Both the position numbers and the translations under genes were made by a program. The notes under the pieces are model-generated. The model was given only the letters and a program-made list of their open reading frames with translations. It made no database searches and was not told the origin of the DNA. Of a stretch of 64,000 bases of DNA, positions 1 to 8,990 are shown piece after piece; within the stretch, counting starts at the first letter, position 1, and each line of letters begins with the position of its first letter. Source of the stretch: Nocardiopsis alba DSM 43377 (lineage in GTDB: Bacteria; Actinomycetota; Actinomycetes; Streptosporangiales; Streptosporangiaceae); assembly GCF_000341225.1 (NCBI RefSeq), contig NZ_ANAC01000014.1, positions 124,001 to 188,000 of the forward strand, written 5' to 3'.

Positions 1-36
1 AAGGCGATCCCCTTCGCGTACGACCTGCGCGCCTGA
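1..36 (+). CDS. 3' end of an upstream gene (partial)
   Basis: Frame 1 reads eleven codons (KAIPFAYDLRA) followed by TGA at 34-36. Codon use is typical of the window. The gene begins outside the window, so nothing can be said about its function. The next gene starts 166 bases downstream, which leaves room for a promoter. Confidence 0.4.
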   Translation, partial: KAIPFAYDLRA

Positions 37-202
37 CCAGCCCTCGGGCATGCCCGGCCCTCACCGGGCGTTGTTATGGGCAACGCTATGTCCCGGGGGC
101 GGTGAGGCGGGTGTACCGCCCCCTACGATGGATCATGGGCCGCCACCAGCGGCCCGTACCCGCTTCCACCCTTTCGACGAACTCGACGAGGAGAGTGCAC
201 GA

Positions 203-1693
203 GTGAGCGAGCAGCAGCGCCCGGAGGCCGAGACGGACGCCTTCGTGTTCAGTCCACGCAAGAACGGCCAGGCGCAGTCGGTCTCCGACGAGCTCGCCGC
301 GTGGATGCGGACCGGCTGGGCCGACACCGAGATGCGCGACCTGGAGCCGATCGAGCAGGCCGAGCACACCGCCCGCCGGCGTGCCGCCCTCAGCGAGGCC
401 TTCCCGGGCGAGCGCCTGGTGATCCCCTCCGGACAGCTCCTGACCCGGTCCAACGACACCGAGTACCCCTTCCGCGCCGCCACGAACTACGCCTACCTGA
501 CCGGTGACACCACCGACGGCAACTGCCTGGTGCTCACCCCTCGGGACGGCGGCGGCCACGACGCGGTCCTCTACCTCAAGGGCCGTTCCGACCGTGACAA
601 CGGCGAGTTCTGGCTCGGTGGCTACGGCGAGCTGTGGACGGGGCGCCGCAACAGCCTCGAAGAGGCCTCCGCCCTCCTGGGCGTGGCCACCGCCGACGTG
701 CGCACCCTGCCCGGCGCCCTGCGCGCCGACGGCGTCACCACCCGCGTCGTGCGCGGCCACGACGCCGAGGTCGACGCCATCGTCGACGAGCTGCGCGCCG
801 ACGCCGACGCCGAGGCCCGCGCCAAGTCCGCCCGTCTGGACGAGGAACTGGCCGTGACCCTGGCCGACCACCGTCTGGTCAAGGACGAGTGGGAGATCGC
901 CCAGCTCCAGAAGGCCGTGGACGCCACCACGCGCGGCTTCGAGGACGTGGCCGGGACCCTGCCCAAGGCCAAGGACACCTCCGAGCGCTACATCGAGGGC
1001 ACCTTCTTCCTGCGCGCCCGGGTGGAGGGCAACGACGTCGGTTACGGCACCATCGCCGCCTCCGGCCCCAACGCCACCACCCTGCACTGGACCCGCAACG
1101 ACGGTCCGGTCCGCGAGGGCGAGCTGCTGCTCCTGGACGCCGGTGTGGAGACCACCACCCTCTACACGGCCGACGTCACCCGCACCATGCCGATCTCGGG
1201 CACCTTCACCGATCTACAGCGCAAGGTCTACGACCTGGTCTACAAGGCCCAGGAGGCCGGTATCGCCGCGGTCGCCCCGGGGCGTCCCTTCACCGACTTC
1301 CACGAGGCCTCCCAGCGGGTGCTGGCCGAGGGCCTGGTCGAGTGGGGCCTGCTGGAGGGTCCGGTCGACCGCGTCCTGGAGCTGGGTCTACAGCGTCGCT
1401 ACACCCTGCACGGCACCGGGCACATGCTCGGCATGGACGTGCACGACTGCGCGGTCTCCCGTCAGGAGACGCACCTGTACGGCGACCTGAAGCCGGGCAT
1501 GGTGCTCACCGTCGAGCCGGGCCTGTACTTCCAGCCCGACGACCTGACCGTCCCCGAGGAGCTGCGCGGCATCGGCGTGCGCATCGAGGACGACGTCCTG
1601 GTCACCGAGGAGGGCCGGACCGTGATGTCGGCGGGTCTGCCGCGTTCCTCCGCCGAGGTGGAGGCCTGGCTGGCCGAGCGTCTGCCGCGCTGA
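203..1693 (+). CDS. pepP: Xaa-Pro aminopeptidase (aminopeptidase P, M24B)
   Basis: Cytoplasmic metallopeptidase that removes an N-terminal residue preceding proline. The 496-aa protein has the aminopeptidase P N-terminal domain (about 50-190) and a C-terminal pita-bread domain. The five metal ligands can be placed: two Asp in LLLDAG (about 312) and ADVTRT (about 323), His in HGTGHMLG (about 403), Glu in VEPGLYF (about 437) and Glu in RIEDDV (about 460). I chose the GTG at 203 because GAGGAGAG lies just upstream and the earlier in-frame ATG at 50 would add a low-complexity leader. A TACGAT at 124-129 could be the -10 element. Transcribed alone; a hairpin follows. Length is normal for the family. 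Confidence 0.9.
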   Translation: MSEQQRPEAETDAFVFSPRKNGQAQSVSDELAAWMRTGWADTEMRDLEPIEQAEHTARRRAALSEAFPGERLVIPSGQLLTRSNDTEYPFRAATNYAYLTGDTTDGNCLVLTPRDGGGHDAVLYLKGRSDRDNGEFWLGGYGELWTGRRNSLEEASALLGVATADVRTLPGALRADGVTTRVVRGHDAEVDAIVDELRADADAEARAKSARLDEELAVTLADHRLVKDEWEIAQLQKAVDATTRGFEDVAGTLPKAKDTSERYIEGTFFLRARVEGNDVGYGTIAASGPNATTLHWTRNDGPVREGELLLLDAGVETTTLYTADVTRTMPISGTFTDLQRKVYDLVYKAQEAGIAAVAPGRPFTDFHEASQRVLAEGLVEWGLLEGPVDRVLELGLQRRYTLHGTGHMLGMDVHDCAVSRQETHLYGDLKPGMVLTVEPGLYFQPDDLTVPEELRGIGVRIEDDVLVTEEGRTVMSAGLPRSSAEVEAWLAERLPR

Positions 1694-1710
1694 CCACACC
1701 GGCGAACACC

Positions 1711-1747
1711 GGCGGGCCGTCTCCTGGACACGGGGGGACGGCCCGCC
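1711..1747 (+). terminator. Intrinsic terminator hairpin after aminopeptidase P
   Basis: Perfect 11-bp inverted repeat, GGCGGGCCGTC at 1711-1721 and GACGGCCCGCC at 1737-1747, with a 15-nt loop. It starts 17 bases after the stop codon. There is no U-tract, as is usual for actinobacterial hairpins. Confidence 0.65.
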
Positions 1748-2015
1748 GTCGTCTCGGCGAACTCTCCGCGTGCCGGCGCGCGGAGACGGTGGCCACGACG
1801 ATCCCGCCCACGCCCGCCTCGGCTCGTTCCGGGCCGGGGGAGTGAGGGATCCGTCCCCTTTCGGGGGCGAACGACGCCCGACGAGGTCAACGAAGGGGCG
1901 TCTCGCGCGGTACGCTGCACGGCGGCCGTCTTGAGCATCGGGGAGGCGCCCTGTCGCCTCACCCGATAACGTCGGGGTGGCGTGGAAAGACACAGGAGAT
2001 CGGGGAGGGCGACTC

Positions 2016-3017
2016 GTGCGCGCGGAACGGCTGTGGCGCAGGGGGTTGCGGTTTCCGCGCCTGTTCCTGGCGGACCGGACGGTCCTCGTCCACGGCGACG
2101 TCGACCCCAACCCGGACCCGCGTAAGTCGCGTTACGAGGCGCGGGCCTTCGACACCCGCTCCCTCCGTCCCCTGGGAACGGCCTTCGAGGCCCAGGGGCC
2201 GGTGAACCTGGCGCGGGCCCCGCAGGGGCGGGGATGGCCGCGGACGGTGCTGATCCAGGCCTCGCGCCGCTCGGTGACCGTGCGCGACCCTCGTACCGGC
2301 AGCCCGCTGTTGGAGACCGACCTGGCCGAACCGGGCGAGCTGTGGCCCGACGACGTCGCGCTGCGGGTGGTCGACAAGGAGGCGGTGGTCTTCCTCTACG
2401 GGGAGGACGGCGACGGCACGACCCGCTGGTGGGCGGTGGACCCCTGTACCGGCGCCGCCGTGCCCGACCTCACCGACTCCCGGCCCGGCCACGAGGCCCG
2501 CGGCGAACGGATGTCCTTCGCCGGTGACTACCTGGTGGCGCCCGGACAGGACCCCGGCTTCGATCCGGTCATCCTCGCCGACTACGAGCACCCCAGGGAA
2601 CGCGTCTACCGGCTGGAGGACGGCGAGTACCTGGGCGAGGTGGAGAGCCACGCCGACTCCGAGACCGTGGCCGCGAAGGTGGGCGGCCGATCCCTGCTGG
2701 CGGTGGCCGGCCGGATCCACTCGCTCCCCGACCTGGAGTTGGTCGCCGAACTGGGCGGGCCGCGCACCCTGACCTCCCTGGTGGAGTGGGGAGGCGAGGC
2801 GGTCGCCGTCTACCAGGAGGAGGACGCCCGCCCCGGAGGGCTCGGCTCCTGGTACCTGGACCGGTTGCGGGTGCGCCACCTGGACCGGCCGGGGCAGCCG
2901 GTGACGGAGATCCCCGGCACCTGGCCGGGCGAGCTGGAGGACCTGGTGGCGGCCCCCGACGGTGTGGTGGTGCTGGCCACCACCGAAGGGGTGCACGCCC
3001 TTCACGTGGACCTTTGA
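2016..3017 (+). CDS. Hypothetical protein, beta-propeller-like repeats
   Basis: Unrecognised 333-aa protein with no signal peptide or membrane segment. Recurrent blocks of short beta-strands carry acidic turns (for example RTVLIQASRRSVTVRDPRTG, FAGDYLVAPGQDPG, SLLAVAGRIHSLPDLELV, PDGVVVLATTEGVHALHV). These look like degenerate WD40 or PQQ-type blades, which is an inference from pattern only. The start chosen is GTG 2016, preceded by GGGGAGG with 7-nt spacing; an in-frame start at 1977 is less likely. It is monocistronic and converges on the F420 oxidoreductase downstream. No function is assigned. Confidence 0.65.
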   Translation: MRAERLWRRGLRFPRLFLADRTVLVHGDVDPNPDPRKSRYEARAFDTRSLRPLGTAFEAQGPVNLARAPQGRGWPRTVLIQASRRSVTVRDPRTGSPLLETDLAEPGELWPDDVALRVVDKEAVVFLYGEDGDGTTRWWAVDPCTGAAVPDLTDSRPGHEARGERMSFAGDYLVAPGQDPGFDPVILADYEHPRERVYRLEDGEYLGEVESHADSETVAAKVGGRSLLAVAGRIHSLPDLELVAELGGPRTLTSLVEWGGEAVAVYQEEDARPGGLGSWYLDRLRVRHLDRPGQPVTEIPGTWPGELEDLVAAPDGVVVLATTEGVHALHVDL

Positions 3018-3060
3018 CCCCGGCCCGGCGCCGTATCCGCCGCCCTCCCCGACGGAGCCG

Positions 3061-3999
3061 TCATCCGGCGGAAGACGGGGCCCGGTCCATATGGGAGAGC
3101 GCCTCCGCGACGAAGTCCAGTTGCTCCTCCCAGCCCATGGTGTCCGCACCGGCGACCACGCGCCGGGCGCCCGCCTCCGCGTAGGCCGTGTAGAGTCCGG
3201 CCAGTTCCTCGGGGGTGCGGGCGACCATCGGCGCCCGTTCCGCCTTCTCGGGGGAGATCCCATGGTGTTCGATCAGCTCGCGCACCAGGAGGGCCCGGGC
3301 CCGTTCGGCCCTGTCGTCCGTTCCCAGGATGAGGTGGCCACCGACCGTCACCGGAGGCGCGGGCAGCCCACGTTCGTCGGCCGCGGCGCTCAGCCGGGAG
3401 ATCGCTCCGGCCAGGTCGGGCGGCGAGAGCTGGGAGGGGAACCAGCCACCGCCGTGGCGTAGGACCCGGGCGAAGGCCGCCTCTCCACCGCCGATCCACA
3501 CCGGGGGCATGGAGGCGGCCGGGGCCAGGCGCAGCGGGGTCTCCTCCTCACCGATGCGGACCTCCTCGCCGGTGACCAGCGACGGCAACAGGTCCAGGGT
3601 CGCGTCGGTGGCCCGACCCCGACCTCGGGGGGAGACACCGAGCGCCCGCCACCAGGGGGAATCGGGGAAGCCGCCGATGCCCACACCGAGCTCGATCCGC
3701 CCCCGCGACAGGTGCTGGAGGGTGGCGACCTGCGAGGCGACCCAGGGGGCGGGGCGCGGTGGGAGGGAGAGCACCCCGAAGCCGAGCCGCACTCGCTCGG
3801 TGACCGCCGCGGCGGCGGCGAGGGTGAGCGCCGGTTCCAAGGCGGGGGTGCCGTCGCCCAGGACCAGGTCGGCGACCCAGAGGGACTCCATGCCGCGCTC
3901 CTCGACCATACGGGCGGCCCTGATCGGGTCGGGGGTGGTCGGATCCGTCAGTTCGTCCATGGCGCTGGGAAGGATCGCGCCGATCTCGATGTGCGTCAT
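3061..3999 (-). CDS. LLM-class F420-dependent oxidoreductase
   Basis: Luciferase-like monooxygenase family, probably using coenzyme F420 (or FMN) for hydride transfer; the substrate is unknown. The 312-aa TIM-barrel protein shows the N-terminal strand IEIGAILP, the ESLWVADLV block, LGFGVLSLP, and the phosphate-binding LSRGRIELGVGIGGF. The ATG at 3999 lies only 6 nt after a GATCCT -10 element, so the mRNA may be leaderless. That promoter has the 19-bp spacer and dyad expected of MerR-family activation (see 4006-4036), so the gene is probably induced by an effector sensed elsewhere. Confidence 0.85.
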   Translation of the reverse strand: MTHIEIGAILPSAMDELTDPTTPDPIRAARMVEERGMESLWVADLVLGDGTPALEPALTLAAAAAVTERVRLGFGVLSLPPRPAPWVASQVATLQHLSRGRIELGVGIGGFPDSPWWRALGVSPRGRGRATDATLDLLPSLVTGEEVRIGEEETPLRLAPAASMPPVWIGGGEAAFARVLRHGGGWFPSQLSPPDLAGAISRLSAAADERGLPAPPVTVGGHLILGTDDRAERARALLVRELIEHHGISPEKAERAPMVARTPEELAGLYTAYAEAGARRVVAGADTMGWEEQLDFVAEALSHMDRAPSSAG

Positions 4000-4005
4000 A
4001 CCCCC

Positions 4006-4036
4006 AGGATCGAACCTCGACCAAGGTAGAGGTCAA
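4006..4036 (-). promoter_or_regulatory. MerR-type promoter with 19-bp spacer and internal dyad
   Basis: On the minus strand TTGACC (4036-4031) and GATCCT (4011-4006) are separated by 19 bp. The dyad ACCTC (4014-4018) and GAGGT (4029-4033) lies within the spacer and overlaps the -35. An overlong spacer carrying an ACCTC/GAGGT dyad is the hallmark of MerR/SoxR-family promoters. No MerR gene is in the window. Confidence 0.6.
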
Positions 4037-4119
4037 GGGGCGGATTCGGGGTGGGGGAGAGCGGGGATACCGTCCCCGCGCGGGACCACCGACCGCGCAC
4101 CCGGACACGAGGAGTCGAC

Positions 4120-4551
4120 ATGCGAACGCCCCTTCTCCGCGCCCTCGCCCTGGGCCTGGCCGCGGGCGCGCGCGGCACCCTGGGACCGTGCGCGCCCCTG
4201 TGGGCGCGGGCCCGTGACGAGGGACGGGTCGGTGGCCGGTGCCTGGCCGCCCTGACGGTCGCCGGAGAGATGCTCGGCGACAAGACGCCCGCCGTCCCGG
4301 CGCGTACGGAGGGCCCCGGCCTGCTCTTCCGGGCCTTCTCCGGTGCCTGGGGCGGGACCCTGTTGGCCCGCCGGACCGGGGCCTCCGTTCCCCTGACCGC
4401 GGGGATCTGCGCGCTCACGGCCCCGGTGGGCGCCGCGTTCGGGGTGGGCTGGCGTTCCTGGTGGGGTGAACGACGCCCCGACTGGCAGGGCGCGCTCATG
4501 GAGGACGCCGTGGCGCTCTCCCTGGCCGGGTACGCCGTCCGGAGACGGTGA
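4120..4551 (+). CDS. DUF4126-like small membrane protein
   Basis: A 143-aa hydrophobic protein that starts at ATG 4120 behind ACGAGGAG. It contains an Ala/Gly/Leu-rich N-terminal segment, the recognisable block AGEMLGDKTPAVPARTEGPG, and further hydrophobic segments around residues 70-110 and 125-140. The GD(K)-(x)P-(x3)R pattern is shared with actinobacterial DUF4126 proteins, whose function is unknown. Its stop is 22 bases from the stop of the convergent reductase gene. Confidence 0.6.
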   Translation: MRTPLLRALALGLAAGARGTLGPCAPLWARARDEGRVGGRCLAALTVAGEMLGDKTPAVPARTEGPGLLFRAFSGAWGGTLLARRTGASVPLTAGICALTAPVGAAFGVGWRSWWGERRPDWQGALMEDAVALSLAGYAVRRR

Positions 4552-4573
4552 GACCGACCCCGCGTCCTCCGGC

Positions 4574-5752
4574 TCAGTCCTCGAACACGTCGAGCACGCG
4601 GAACTCCACCCCGGCCCGGGGCAGACGTTCGATGAGCGCGTCGCCCATGGCCACCGCCGTGGTCACCTGGCCCGAGGTCGGCGGCAGTTCGTCGCGCCAC
4701 AGGCACAGGGCCGACTCCGCGAGCATGCCCGAGGTCGCCCCGTAGCCGGGCTCCCCACCCGAGACCAGGGTGTGGACCCTGCGGCCCCCGCCCGTGCCCA
4801 CGAAGTGCACCGTGAACCAGCCCTCGGCGAGCGCCTCCTCGTCGGGGCCCTCACCGGGGGAGCGCAACGACAGGAGCCGCTCCCGTAGAGAGGGCACCCG
4901 GACGGCGGCCAGCACACCGGCGGCCCCGGCGGCCGCGCCCGCCGCGCTGGACAGGTGCCGGAAGGCCGCGTAGTGCCCGTACGAGAAGTCGGGGCCGTAG
5001 CGCTCCAGGGAGGCGGCCGAACGCGCCACGACCAGCGGGTCCAGGGTCGGCAGCGGCAGCGTCCACCCTCGGGCCAGGCGTGTACGGGGCCTGCCGCTCC
5101 GGTCGATCCGCACCCGGCGACCCTCCGGCCGGCCCTCCATCGCACGCCGCTCCCGAGAGGCCTCCTTCATACCGCCGAGGTCGGAGAAGGCGCCCAACGC
5201 CGAACGCAGGGTGCCGCCCGAAGCGGTCCCCTTGGCCCGCACGAACCCCTCCAGGTGCAGAGGGACGCCCTCGGGCAGTCGCTCCACGGTGAACAGAGCG
5301 CCCAGGTCGTAGGGGATCGAGTCGAAACCGCAGGAGTGCACGATCCGCGCGCCGGTGCGTCGGGCGGTCTCGTGGTACCTCATGTACATCCGGTCCACGA
5401 AGGCCGGCTCGCCGCACAGGTCCACGTAGTCGGTGCCCTCGGCCGCGCACGCGGCGACCAGGGGCTCGCCGTAGTCGGTGTAGGGGCCCACCGTGGTGAC
5501 GACCACCCGGGCGGAGGCGGCCAGAGAGCGGATCGAGGCGGCGTCGTCGATGTCGGCCAGGAGCAGGTCGGGCGTGGGCCGGTCCGGGTCGATCTCGGCC
5601 AACTCGGCCCGGAGCGCCTCCAGCCTCTCTCCGTTCCGTCCGGCCAACGCCCAGCGCAGCTCGCGGGGGGAGTTCTCGGCCAGGTACTCGGCGGTGAGCG
5701 TCCCCGTGTACCCCGTCGCGCCGAACAGGACGATGTCGTAACCGCGTTCCAT
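4574..5752 (-). CDS. Saccharopine dehydrogenase-family / trans-acting enoyl reductase-like protein
   Basis: A 392-aa NAD(P)-dependent protein of the family that includes mycobacterial trans-acting enoyl reductases and many unassigned actinobacterial reductases. The N-terminal Rossmann motif GATGYTGTLTAEYLA is clear, followed by LRWALAGRN and a TVGPYTDYGEPLVAACAAEG block. I chose ATG 5752 because AGAGGG precedes it at proper spacing; an ATG eight codons upstream lacks a ribosome binding site. No lipid-biosynthesis genes adjoin it, so the substrate cannot be inferred. Confidence 0.8.
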   Translation of the reverse strand: MERGYDIVLFGATGYTGTLTAEYLAENSPRELRWALAGRNGERLEALRAELAEIDPDRPTPDLLLADIDDAASIRSLAASARVVVTTVGPYTDYGEPLVAACAAEGTDYVDLCGEPAFVDRMYMRYHETARRTGARIVHSCGFDSIPYDLGALFTVERLPEGVPLHLEGFVRAKGTASGGTLRSALGAFSDLGGMKEASRERRAMEGRPEGRRVRIDRSGRPRTRLARGWTLPLPTLDPLVVARSAASLERYGPDFSYGHYAAFRHLSSAAGAAAGAAGVLAAVRVPSLRERLLSLRSPGEGPDEEALAEGWFTVHFVGTGGGRRVHTLVSGGEPGYGATSGMLAESALCLWRDELPPTSGQVTTAVAMGDALIERLPRAGVEFRVLDVFED

Positions 5753-5857
5753 GAAAACCCTCTGTCGATCGGCCATCGTGTCGCGCCTCGTGGTCCCCCA
5801 GTCTGTCAGGTCGCCCCGCGCCGCACGGCCCCGCCCATCGTTCCGGTGGGAATGCGA

Positions 5858-5894
5858 AGGGCCCCGCCCCGCCGTCGTGGCGGGGCGGGGCCCT
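5858..5894 (-). terminator. Intrinsic terminator after the BCCT transporter gene
   Basis: Perfect 16-bp stem (5858-5873 and 5879-5894) with a GTCGT loop, 18 bases past the transporter stop codon on the minus strand. It insulates the reductase gene downstream. Confidence 0.75.
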
Positions 5895-5911
5895 CTCGGG
5901 TCGGTTCGGGC

Positions 5912-7522
5912 TCAGACCTTGGCCGGCACCTCGACGGGTGCGGTCTCCTCGACCGGGGCGGCGACCTCTCCGGCCAGGAGGGTCGGGGTCACGATCCCCT
6001 GTTCCACGGCCATCTCCCGGATCAGGCGAGGGGTGGTCCACAAGGACGGCAGCATGATCAGACCCACCGGCACCGCGGTGACCACGATGAAGGACTGGAG
6101 CGCTTGTACGCCGCCGTCCCCGATGGTCAGCAGGACGACGGCCGCCACGCCCATGCCCACGCACCAGAACGCGCGGATCAGGGAGCGCGGTTCGCCCTCG
6201 CGCATGCTCGACGCGGAGATGGCGTAGGACATCGCGTCCATGGTGCCCGCGAAGAAGATCAGGGTCACCACGACCATGACCAGGGCGGTCAGACCGCTCA
6301 TCGGCAGGGCGTCGACGATGGCCAGGGCCGCGGCGGGCAGCCCGTGCTCGGCGTAGGGGCCGGAGATGACCCCGGGGTCGCTCTGCTCCAGCCACAGACC
6401 GGTGCCGCCCAGAGCGGTGAACCACAGTCCGGTGACCACGGCGGGCAGCACGGTCGCGCCCAGGAAGATCTGGCGCACCGTGCGGCCCTTGGAGATCCGC
6501 GCGATGAAGATCGCCATGAGCGGGCCGTAGCCGATGAACCAGCCGAAGAAGAAGACGGTCCAGTAGCCGAGCCATTCCTGGTCGCCGCGGAACAGCGTCA
6601 TGGGCACGAACTCTCGGATGTGCACCGCGCTCGCCTGGAGGAACAGGTCCACGACGTAGGGGAGCGAGGCCAGCCCCACGAGCAGGACGATCAGGGCCAG
6701 GGCGGCCCAGACGTTGATCCGGCTGATCAGCTGGATGCCGCGGTCGAGGCCGCTGAGCACCGACACCGTGGCGACCAGGGTCAGCCCGATGATGACGATC
6801 ACCTGGGTCCCGTAACCGGAGGAGAGCCCGAAGACCTCACCGCCGATGTAGGACATCTGGAGACCGAGGAAACCGATCGGGCCGACGGTGCCGGCGACCA
6901 CCGCGACCACGCAGCAGATGTCGACGACCGAGCCGATCCAGTGGGTGCGGATCCGGTCGCCCATGACCGGCCACAGCAGGGTGCGCGGGCGCAGGGGCAT
7001 GCCCTTCTCGACGCCGCGCATCATCACCAGGGTGGCGAGCGATCCGCCGATCGCCCACGCGGGGAAGCCCCAGTGGACGAAGCTCTGCGCCATCGCGACG
7101 GCGGCCCCGTCCATGCCGCCCTGGACGTCGGCGTACTGCGGCGGCGCGTCGACGTAGTGGGCGATCGGCTCTGCCGCCGCCCAGAAGACCCCGCCCGCGG
7201 CGAGCAACGTCGTCAGGATCATGGCGACCCAGCGGAACCAGCCGAACTCGGGTGTGACATCACCGCCCATACGGACCCGCCCGTAGCGGGACATGGCGAG
7301 GACGGTGATGACGGCCACGGTGGCCAGGAGCAGGACCTGCCAGTAGGCGCCGAACCAGCGTGCGGACCAGGCGAAGGCGGCGTCGACCCCGGCGCTCACC
7401 TGCGCGGGGAGGATCAGGGCGGTCAGGACGAACGCGACCAGGAGGCCGCCGGAGACGCCGATGACCCAGGGGTCGGGGCGACTTCCGGTCTTGGGCACGG
7501 GTGTGCGCTGTTCGGAGGACAT
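5912..7522 (-). CDS. BCCT-family transporter (choline/glycine betaine/carnitine type)
   Basis: Inner-membrane secondary transporter of 536 aa with about 12 helices. BCCT signatures are visible: GGVFWAAAEPIAHYVDAPP around residue 115, GTVGPIGFLGLQ in the fourth-helix region, and the signature block FFFGWFIGYGPLMAIFIARI with RGRT-like continuation (SKGRTVRQ) near 340. The family imports trimethylammonium osmolytes with Na+ or H+; which one cannot be told here. GAGGAG lies about 12 nt before the ATG. The upstream region carries a dyad shared with the neighbouring LacI gene, which suggests LacI control. Confidence 0.9.
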   Translation of the reverse strand: MSSEQRTPVPKTGSRPDPWVIGVSGGLLVAFVLTALILPAQVSAGVDAAFAWSARWFGAYWQVLLLATVAVITVLAMSRYGRVRMGGDVTPEFGWFRWVAMILTTLLAAGGVFWAAAEPIAHYVDAPPQYADVQGGMDGAAVAMAQSFVHWGFPAWAIGGSLATLVMMRGVEKGMPLRPRTLLWPVMGDRIRTHWIGSVVDICCVVAVVAGTVGPIGFLGLQMSYIGGEVFGLSSGYGTQVIVIIGLTLVATVSVLSGLDRGIQLISRINVWAALALIVLLVGLASLPYVVDLFLQASAVHIREFVPMTLFRGDQEWLGYWTVFFFGWFIGYGPLMAIFIARISKGRTVRQIFLGATVLPAVVTGLWFTALGGTGLWLEQSDPGVISGPYAEHGLPAAALAIVDALPMSGLTALVMVVVTLIFFAGTMDAMSYAISASSMREGEPRSLIRAFWCVGMGVAAVVLLTIGDGGVQALQSFIVVTAVPVGLIMLPSLWTTPRLIREMAVEQGIVTPTLLAGEVAAPVEETAPVEVPAKV

Positions 7523-7723
7523 GGAGTGAAGAGATCTCCTCGAATAGGAGCATGGGACCGGGCACGCCTTCGGGCGCTTCGGGAAGTCTGAAGAGAATGG
7601 CCGTCACAGCGGTACCGACACGGCGGACGGCGAAGGCCCCGGACACGGGACCCGACGGAGTCTACGTGCGTTCTCCCCCGGTGCGGCGGGGTGAACGGGG
7701 TGCGACCGCACACGCCGGTGTGT

Positions 7724-7739
7724 GTTCTCGAACGCGTTC
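7724..7739. promoter_or_regulatory. Overlapping palindromes, candidate LacI operator
   Basis: GTTCTCGAAC (7724-7733) overlaps GAACGCGTTC (7730-7739); both are perfect 10-bp palindromes. The site is about 200 bases before the BCCT start. The identical GTTCTCGAAC recurs upstream of the LacI gene at 8981-8990. Confidence 0.4.
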
Positions 7740-7804
7740 TCCCCGGTCATGGGGGTTTTCCGGTTATTTCGTCCGTTCGGCGGGTACGAGTGGCCGAGTG
7801 TGCT

Positions 7805-8824
7805 CTATCGGTCGTCGAGAAGGGCCACCGAGCCCCGGTCCATCAGCCGGACCGGAAGGCGGACCGTCTCGGTCCCGGTGCCGGTCAGCAACCGCATGAT
7901 GTGGTCGCCCAACAGTTCACGGTCCAGGCGCAGCGTGGTCAGACCGGGGTCCAACAGGGCCGAGGTGGGCAGGTCGTCGTGGCCGATCACGCTCACGTCG
8001 CTCCCCACGCGTAGGCCGAGGGAGCGGGCGGCGTCGTAGACGGCGATGCCCAGGTGGTCGGAGTTGAGCACGAACGCCTCGTGCCCTTCGGTCGAGGTGA
8101 GCCTCTCGGCCGTCATCCGCGCCACGTTCTCGTGGTCCAGGGGGCAGCGCACCACCGTTCCGGCCAGCCCCCACGCGGCGCACCTTCGGTGGAACTCCTC
8201 CTCACGTCCCCCGTCGGCGGCCAGCCCCTCCGGGGCCGTCACCAGGGTCGCGCCTCGGTGACCTCGAGCGCGCAAATGTTCCAGGGCCAGGGAGACGGCG
8301 GCGTCGTCGTCGGGGCCCACGGTGGAGACGCGTCCGCCCGGACCGGACAGGTCCGGGTCGGGGGTGCAGTTGAACGCCACGACGGGGACGTCGGGGTGGC
8401 GGGGCAACCAGTCGGAGAGGGGGCCTCCACGGCCGATGGGGGTGATGGCGACACCGCCCACCCCTTCGGTGCCGAGCCGGCGCAGCACCGATTCCTCCCG
8501 CGCGGTGTCGTAGTCCGAGCTCAGGATGAGCAGGGAGGCGCCCTCCCGGTGGGCGCGCACCTCCATGCCGCGCAGCACGTCCAGGAAGAAGGGGTTGCGC
8601 ATGTTGCGAATGACCACCCCGTAGAGAGATCTGCGGCCGGTACGCAGCTCTCGGGCCCGGCGGTCGACCTGGTAGTCGAGTTCGTCGGCGGCCCGCCTGA
8701 TCCGTTCGGCGGTGGCGGGGGCGACGCGGCCCCGTCCGTTCAGGGCGAAGCTGGCCTGGGCCACCGACACCCCGGCTCGGGCGGCGACGTCGCGCAGGGT
8801 CGCGCGTTTGCGGGGCTCGGACAC
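7805..8824 (-). CDS. LacI-family transcriptional regulator
   Basis: A 339-aa repressor. The N-terminal helix-turn-helix reads TLRDVAARAGVSVAQASFAL with the hinge-helix region NGRGRVAPATAERIRRAA. A periplasmic-binding-protein fold follows (YGVVIRNMRNPFFLDVLRG to the IGHDDLPTSALLDPGLTTL block). The GTG at 8824 is preceded by GGAAGGAA; reading further upstream adds a long low-complexity tail. It lies just upstream of the co-oriented BCCT transporter gene, separated by about 280 bases, and shares the GTTCTCGAAC element with it. It probably controls uptake of the transporter's ligand. Confidence 0.88.
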   Translation of the reverse strand: MSEPRKRATLRDVAARAGVSVAQASFALNGRGRVAPATAERIRRAADELDYQVDRRARELRTGRRSLYGVVIRNMRNPFFLDVLRGMEVRAHREGASLLILSSDYDTAREESVLRRLGTEGVGGVAITPIGRGGPLSDWLPRHPDVPVVAFNCTPDPDLSGPGGRVSTVGPDDDAAVSLALEHLRARGHRGATLVTAPEGLAADGGREEEFHRRCAAWGLAGTVVRCPLDHENVARMTAERLTSTEGHEAFVLNSDHLGIAVYDAARSLGLRVGSDVSVIGHDDLPTSALLDPGLTTLRLDRELLGDHIMRLLTGTGTETVRLPVRLMDRGSVALLDDR

Positions 8825-8980
8825 GGGTTCCTTCCAGGGAACGGGGCGGTGGACGCGCCGGTGGCGTGGGCTCGGGACACGCGGTGGGGGAACGCGGTCC
8901 ACCCCTTGTCGATCGATCGTTCCATCGGGGCCGCCCCGGGTCCACTCGTCGCCGCGTGGACGGGCCGTTCCTGTGGAGGC

Positions 8981-8990
8981 GTTCTCGAAC
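8981..8990. promoter_or_regulatory. GTTCTCGAAC palindrome upstream of the LacI gene
   Basis: Perfect 10-bp palindrome, 157 bases upstream of the LacI start, identical to the one at 7724-7733. It would suit autoregulation. Downstream on the minus strand of a TTGTCA/TCGGAT pair near 9010-9040 that could be the promoter. Confidence 0.35.

Noticed and set aside
4955..7591. An 878-codon plus-strand frame spanning two minus-strand genes
   Set aside because: Rich in His, Gly, Asp and Gln with no family motifs; the opposite strand holds a clear reductase and a BCCT transporter.
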